From Variovorax sp. JS1663 (GTDB lineage: Bacteria > Pseudomonadota > Gammaproteobacteria > Burkholderiales > Burkholderiaceae_C), in NCBI RefSeq assembly GCF_002157355.1, contig NZ_LYMK01000036.1:1-64000 (forward strand): a stretch of 64,000 bases of DNA. Direction: 5' to 3'. How positions within the stretch are numbered: the stretch's first letter is position 1; the number at the start of each line of letters is the position of its first letter. Of this stretch, positions 60,632 through 64,000 are shown piece by piece. The translations under genes and the position numbers were made by a program. The notes under the pieces were generated by a model that searched no databases, had not been told where the DNA came from, and saw nothing but the letters and a program-made list of their open reading frames with translations.

Positions 60632-61873
60632 TCAGGCGCCCATGTGCTGGCGGTAGGCCTTCCAGAAGCCGCGCACCGACGCCTCGGTGGCGCGCCCTTC
60701 GCTGGATTCGGTGGCGTCGCCGCCCATTTCGACCACCGCCTCGTGGTCGTGCGCGCCGGCGATGCCGCGCTGCACGAAGCCGCCCACCGCGCCGTCCTCC
60801 ATCGAGATGAATCCGGCCGGCCCGATCAGGTTCGACTGCTTGAGCCGCACCCGGCGCTGCTCGGGCGTGTCGTCCGCATAGCCCAGGTAGGTCCAGTTGA
60901 GCTCCGTGCGCAGGGTGCCCTTGGGCAGCACCTGGCGCACCGCCAGGCAGTTCTGGATCTGCTGCAGCACGAAGCCCGGGAAGACCGAGAGGATCTGCAG
61001 CGTCACGCCGTCGCCGTATTCCTGGAAGCCGGCCAGCAGGCTCGGGTCCTTGAGGCGGTAGCGGTCGTTGTCGGAGCGCAGGGCCTGCTCCTTGTACGAG
61101 GCGTCCTTCTCCGCGGCCGGATCGATCATCGAGTAGCTCACGTGGTGGCCGCCGCTCTCGTCCACGATCACGCCGCCCTTCTGCGACAGGCGGTTCAGCT
61201 CGAAGGTGGTGAAGAACAGGTGCAGCAGGCTCGCGTGGTAGCTGTCCTTGACGTTCTCGACGTAGAGCTTCCAGTTGTTGGGCAGCGCCTGGGTGAAGCG
61301 GCCGATGACTTCCACCGGCTTGTGCAGCACGCGCTCGATGCGCTCGCAGATCTCCTCGCCCAGATACTCCTCGATGCCGGGTACGTCCTCGCTGAAGCTG
61401 CCGAAGACGAGGCCGCAGAAGGTCGCGATACGCAGCTTGCGCGGCCCATGCGCCTCCTTGCAGAAGGAAGGCGGCATGCCGCCCTGGCCCTTGACGCCCT
61501 TCTCGAAGGCGACGCCGGTCAGGTCGCCCTGGCGGCTGTAGCTCCAGGCGTGATAGACGCACTGGAAGCTGTCGGCGCGGCCCGATTTCTCCAGCGCGAT
61601 CAATGCGCCGCGGTGCGCGCAGCGGTTCTCGAAGGCGTAGATCTCGCCGTCCTCGTCGCGCACCACCACGACCGGCGTCTCGCCGGCAAAGGTGGTGCGG
61701 TAGCTGCCTGCATCGGGCAGCTCGGCCTCCAGGCACAGGTAGTTCCAGACCGCGCCGCGGAAGATGCGGGCCTGCTCCTCGGCGGCCGTCTGCGCGTCGT
61801 TGTAGAGCCCGAAGGGAATGCGCGTCAGGCCGGGGCCGGACCAGTGGATCGGTTGGGGTGCGATGTCGTGCAT
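60632..61873 (-). CDS. tphA2: Terephthalate 1,2-dioxygenase large subunit TphA2
   Basis: A 413-residue Rieske oxygenase alpha subunit, the same length as TphA2 of Comamonas. The Rieske ligands are C85, H87, C105 and H108 (CAHRG and CVYHAW). The mononuclear iron site includes H213 and H218 in VENVKDSYHASLLH, with D210 bridging to the neighbouring Rieske centre. Distinctive tph segments such as VIVDESGGHHVSYSMID and MEDGAVGGFVQRGIAGA are present. It inserts O2 into terephthalate at carbons 1 and 2 to give the cis-dihydrodiol. It lies between tphC and tphA3. Confidence 0.96.
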   Translation of the reverse strand: MHDIAPQPIHWSGPGLTRIPFGLYNDAQTAAEEQARIFRGAVWNYLCLEAELPDAGSYRTTFAGETPVVVVRDEDGEIYAFENRCAHRGALIALEKSGRADSFQCVYHAWSYSRQGDLTGVAFEKGVKGQGGMPPSFCKEAHGPRKLRIATFCGLVFGSFSEDVPGIEEYLGEEICERIERVLHKPVEVIGRFTQALPNNWKLYVENVKDSYHASLLHLFFTTFELNRLSQKGGVIVDESGGHHVSYSMIDPAAEKDASYKEQALRSDNDRYRLKDPSLLAGFQEYGDGVTLQILSVFPGFVLQQIQNCLAVRQVLPKGTLRTELNWTYLGYADDTPEQRRVRLKQSNLIGPAGFISMEDGAVGGFVQRGIAGAHDHEAVVEMGGDATESSEGRATEASVRGFWKAYRQHMGA

Positions 61874-61883
61874 GGTGCTGTCG

Positions 61884-62852
61884 TCAATCGAGGCTGACCT
61901 TGGCGCTCTTGATGACCTTGTCCCACTTGGCGGACTCGGCCTGGATGAACTGGCCGCTGCGCGCGCTGTCCCAGCCGCGCGGCTCGGCGCCCTGCTCGGC
62001 GAACTTCTGCTTGACGTCGGGGTGCGCGAGCGCATCGGCGATCGCCTTCTGCGTGGAGGCGACCTTGGCGGCCGGCGTGCCGGGTGGCGCCACCACCGCG
62101 AACCATGTCACCGCGTTCATGGCCGGCAGCTTCTGTTCGGCGAAGGTGGGCACGTCGGGCAAGGCGCGCGAGCGCTGCTCGTCGGCCACGCCCAGGATGC
62201 GCAGCTTGCCGGCCTGGTGGAAGGGCAGCGAGGAACTGATGTTGTCGAAGAACACGTCGATCTGGCCGCCGACCAGGTCCACCAGCGCGGGGGCTGTGCC
62301 CTTGTAGGGGACATGGACCATCTCCGTGCCCGTGAGCTGCATGAACAGGCTGGCCGTCAGGTGCGAGGTGGTGCCGTTGCCCTGCGAGCCGTAGCTGAGC
62401 TTGCCGGGGTTGGCCTTCGCGTAGGCGATGAACTCCTGCACGTTCTTCACCGGCAGCTTCGGGTTCACCACCAGCACGTTGGGCACGGTGGCGAGCACGG
62501 TGACGGGCACCCACTTCGCCGGATCGAAGCCCAGCTTCTTGTAGAGATGCTGGTTGATCGCGATCGGTCCGGGCGGGGAGGCCATCAGCGTGTTGCCGTC
62601 GGGCTCGGCGCGGAACACGACTTCGGCGCCGATGTTGCCGCCCGCGCCGGTGCGGTTGTCGATCACCACCCCACCGGGAAACAGCGGGCGCAGCTTCTCG
62701 GCCACCACGCGCGGCAGGATGTCGGCGGTGCCGCCGGCCGGGTAGGGCACGACGATCTTCAGGGACTGCGGGTTCTGCGCCGCGGCGCTGCCGAGCAGGC
62801 AGACGGCAGCGAGGCAGGCGGCGCACAGGCGCCGCACAGGGGTCATCAGCAT
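61884..62852 (-). CDS. tphC: Terephthalate-binding receptor TphC (Bug family)
   Basis: A 322-residue periplasmic Bug/TctC receptor. A signal peptide covers about residues 1-24 (ending SAAA-Q). The family blocks are LKIVVPYPAGGTADILPR, VVIDNRTGAGGNIG and PDGNTLM. In Comamonas TphC binds terephthalate and uses a TctAB pair encoded elsewhere; none is seen here. The start is ATG 62852 (GGAGA upstream), giving MLMTPVRR; the frame open to 62939 would run through the operator. First gene of the tph operon, divergent from tphR. Confidence 0.88.
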   Translation of the reverse strand: MLMTPVRRLCAACLAAVCLLGSAAAQNPQSLKIVVPYPAGGTADILPRVVAEKLRPLFPGGVVIDNRTGAGGNIGAEVVFRAEPDGNTLMASPPGPIAINQHLYKKLGFDPAKWVPVTVLATVPNVLVVNPKLPVKNVQEFIAYAKANPGKLSYGSQGNGTTSHLTASLFMQLTGTEMVHVPYKGTAPALVDLVGGQIDVFFDNISSSLPFHQAGKLRILGVADEQRSRALPDVPTFAEQKLPAMNAVTWFAVVAPPGTPAAKVASTQKAIADALAHPDVKQKFAEQGAEPRGWDSARSGQFIQAESAKWDKVIKSAKVSLD

Positions 62853-62930
62853 CTTGTCTTGTCTCCGTGGAGGACGTTCATCGAGGGGTACGGGCAGTGT
62901 CCGGTGCACAGACCCCACGAACAAGCTAGA

Positions 62931-62947
62931 TTTGCGCAATGCGCAAA
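62931..62947. promoter_or_regulatory. Candidate TphR operator over the tphR start codon
   Basis: TTTGCGCAATGCGCAAA is a perfect inverted repeat with 8-base arms and one central base. The central A (62939) is the first base of the tphR ATG. It lies in the 86-base divergent tphC/tphR gap. IclR-type proteins bind palindromes of this kind, so occupancy would block tphR expression and could control the tph promoter. Confidence 0.7.
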
Positions 62948-63739
62948 AACGAAGTCCATTTGCCTGGAGAAGAGGCGGCCCACGACAGGAATTTCGTGGC
63001 CTCGCTGCAGAAGGGCCTGGACGTGCTGACCTGCTTCGGCCGCCAGCACAGCCGGCTCACGGTGTCGGAGGTGGCGCGCCTCACGGCCTCTTCACCGGCC
63101 TCGGCGCGGCGTTCGCTGCTGACCCTGCATGCGCTCGGCTACCTGGACAGCGACGGCAAGCGCTTCTGGATGCTGCCCAAGGCGCTGCTGGTCGCGCATG
63201 CCTACCTGGCCTCGCGCGCCACGCCCTCGCTGGCGCAGCCGCTGCTCGACGCGCTGTCGGAGCGCACGCGCGAATCGGCGTCGCTGGGCAAGCTGCTGGG
63301 CGACGACGCGATCATCATCGCGCGCTCCACCGCGCGGCGCAGCCTCAGCGTCGGGCTGGGCATCGGCTCGCGCCTGCCGGCCTACTGCTCGGCGCTCGGG
63401 CGGGTGCTGCTCGCCAGCCTGCCGCCCGCGGAGGCCGAGCGCCGGGTGCGCGCCATGCCGCGCCATGCGCTCACCGCCCATACCGTGTACGAGGCGAAGC
63501 CGGTGCTGGCGCTGGTCGCGCGCTGCCGCGAAGAGGGCTATGCGAGCAACGATGGCGAACTGGAACTGGGCGTGCGCTCCATGGCCGTGCCGGTGCACGA
63601 CCGCAGCGGCGCGATGGTGGCCGCCATGAGCATCGCGGTGCGTGCCGAGCGCATGAGCTTCGTCGAGTTCCGCGACGCCTTCCTGCCCGCGCTGCGCAAG
63701 GCCAGTGCCACGCTGGGAGGGCGGCTTTATCCCGAGTGA
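62939..63739 (+). CDS. tphR: IclR family regulator TphR
   Basis: A 266-residue IclR-type regulator. The N-terminal winged HTH (about 20-85) reads LTVSEVARLTASSPASARRSLLTLHALGYL. The C-terminal effector domain (about 100-260) has the family segments ARSTARRSLSVGLGIGSRLPAYCSALGRVLLA and ELELGVRSMAVPVHDRSGAMVAAMSIAV. Divergence from tphC and cluster order identify it as TphR, which activates tph genes with terephthalate in Comamonas. The start overlaps a palindrome, implying autoregulation. The DNA-binding domain is preceded by about 17 extra residues. Confidence 0.91.
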   Translation: MRKNEVHLPGEEAAHDRNFVASLQKGLDVLTCFGRQHSRLTVSEVARLTASSPASARRSLLTLHALGYLDSDGKRFWMLPKALLVAHAYLASRATPSLAQPLLDALSERTRESASLGKLLGDDAIIIARSTARRSLSVGLGIGSRLPAYCSALGRVLLASLPPAEAERRVRAMPRHALTAHTVYEAKPVLALVARCREEGYASNDGELELGVRSMAVPVHDRSGAMVAAMSIAVRAERMSFVEFRDAFLPALRKASATLGGRLYPE

Positions 63740-63855
63740 GCGTAGTGGCGTGTCCCGGAGATGCGAAATTTTGCTCCTATGATCGCGCCGAGCCGGCCAC
63801 CGCTTCGGGGCGTCAGAACCCACACAACCACGCCCGTCGCCCGGGCAGCGCCCAG

Positions 63856-63883
63856 CTTGAAATGACTGTCGAGGCCCCCATTT
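63856..63883 (+). promoter_or_regulatory. Sigma-32 (RpoH) heat-shock promoter of htpX
   Basis: CTTGAAA (63856-63862), a 13-base spacer, then CCCCATTT (63876-63883) match the RpoH consensus exactly (CTTGAAA and CCCCATnT). It lies 46 bases before the htpX start, and htpX is a known heat-shock gene. Confidence 0.85.
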
Positions 63884-63899
63884 GCCCGCCTAGGCGGGC
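63884..63899 (+). other. Perfect palindrome in the htpX leader
   Basis: GCCCGCCTAGGCGGGC immediately follows the -10 element of the RpoH promoter and would fold as a tight hairpin at the very 5' end of the transcript. It has no T-run, so a terminator role is unlikely. Confidence 0.6.
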
Positions 63900-63929
63900 G
63901 CATTCGCCCGAACCCACGGAGAAATCAGC

Positions 63930-64000
63930 TTGAAACGCATCATCTTGTTCGTCCTGACCAACGTGTTGGTGGTCGCGGTGCTGGGCATCGTCGCCAGCCT
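63930..64000 (+). CDS. htpX: Protease HtpX, N-terminal fragment (runs off window)
   Basis: The first 23 codons read KRIILFVLTNVLVVAVLG-like after a TTG start, followed by IVAS, which is the N-terminal membrane segment of HtpX. HtpX is an M48 zinc metalloprotease of the inner membrane that degrades misfolded membrane proteins. GGAGA lies eight bases before the TTG at 63930. The upstream RpoH promoter supports the call. The zinc motif and the rest of the gene lie beyond the window. Confidence 0.85.
   Translation, partial: MKRIILFVLTNVLVVAVLGIVAS

Noticed and set aside
1..64000. CRISPR arrays, tRNA/rRNA genes, insertion sequences and prophage genes
   Set aside because: None of the expected signatures (regular spaced repeats, cloverleaf arms with CCA context, transposase or phage structural motifs) was seen.

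Overview
The window is a gene-dense, high-GC chromosomal segment of a betaproteobacterium, most likely a member of the Comamonadaceae (Variovorax/Ramlibacter/Comamonas-like). The basis is the dusB-fis-purH order, the rubredoxin-pilGHIJ-chpA block, three Bug-type (TctC-like) solute receptors without TctAB partners, a Comamonas-type tph cluster and dispersed GC-rich intergenic stem-loop elements. I found no tRNA, rRNA, CRISPR array, insertion sequence or prophage.

Layout. 1-9 kb is housekeeping: a proline-rich, anti-sigma-like membrane protein, then a leftward run (UbiH-like monooxygenase, dsbC, M61 peptidase, enoyl-CoA hydratase), a MOSC protein, ychF and a glutathione S-transferase. 9-15 kb holds yqaA, dusB-fis-purH and the leftward thiD-hemL-outer-membrane-protein run. 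15.3-25.3 kb is a type IV pilus chemosensory (Pil-Chp) operon: rubredoxin, pilG, pilH, pilI, pilJ and a 2002-residue ChpA/PilL kinase. 25.4-31.5 kb carries photolyase, divergent yqgE-ruvX-pyrR, then pyrB, a catalytically dead dihydroorotase (PyrX) and plsC. The active class II pyrC lies separately at 55.5 kb. 31.5-33.7 kb has a sparse region, a membrane protein, an I78-type inhibitor lipoprotein and a NadM-Nudix fusion.

Catabolic regions. 33.8-43.7 kb is a pimelate-type (pim-like) beta-oxidation operon with its own receptor and a divergent LysR regulator. An AT-richer orphan secreted-protein gene follows. 44.3-48.7 kb has a second LysR divergent from a dienoyl-reductase-like SDR, an acyl-CoA ligase and a Bug receptor, then a chemoreceptor gene. 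58.0-63.7 kb is a complete terephthalate cluster in the order tphR-tphC-tphA2-tphA3-tphB-tphA1, predicted to convert terephthalate to protocatechuate. The window ends in the first codons of htpX, behind a textbook sigma-32 promoter.

The best candidate for something little described is the lower-GC, three-gene leftward operon at 50.86-55.26 kb: a TrlF-type PHP+SMC-like ATPase, an AlbA_2/HATPase protein and a RadC-type JAMM protein. It sits between core genes and looks like a small defence or genome-maintenance island. A second theme is GC-rich stem-loop repeats with compensatory stem changes, which have taken over the stop codons and one ribosome binding site of neighbouring genes.
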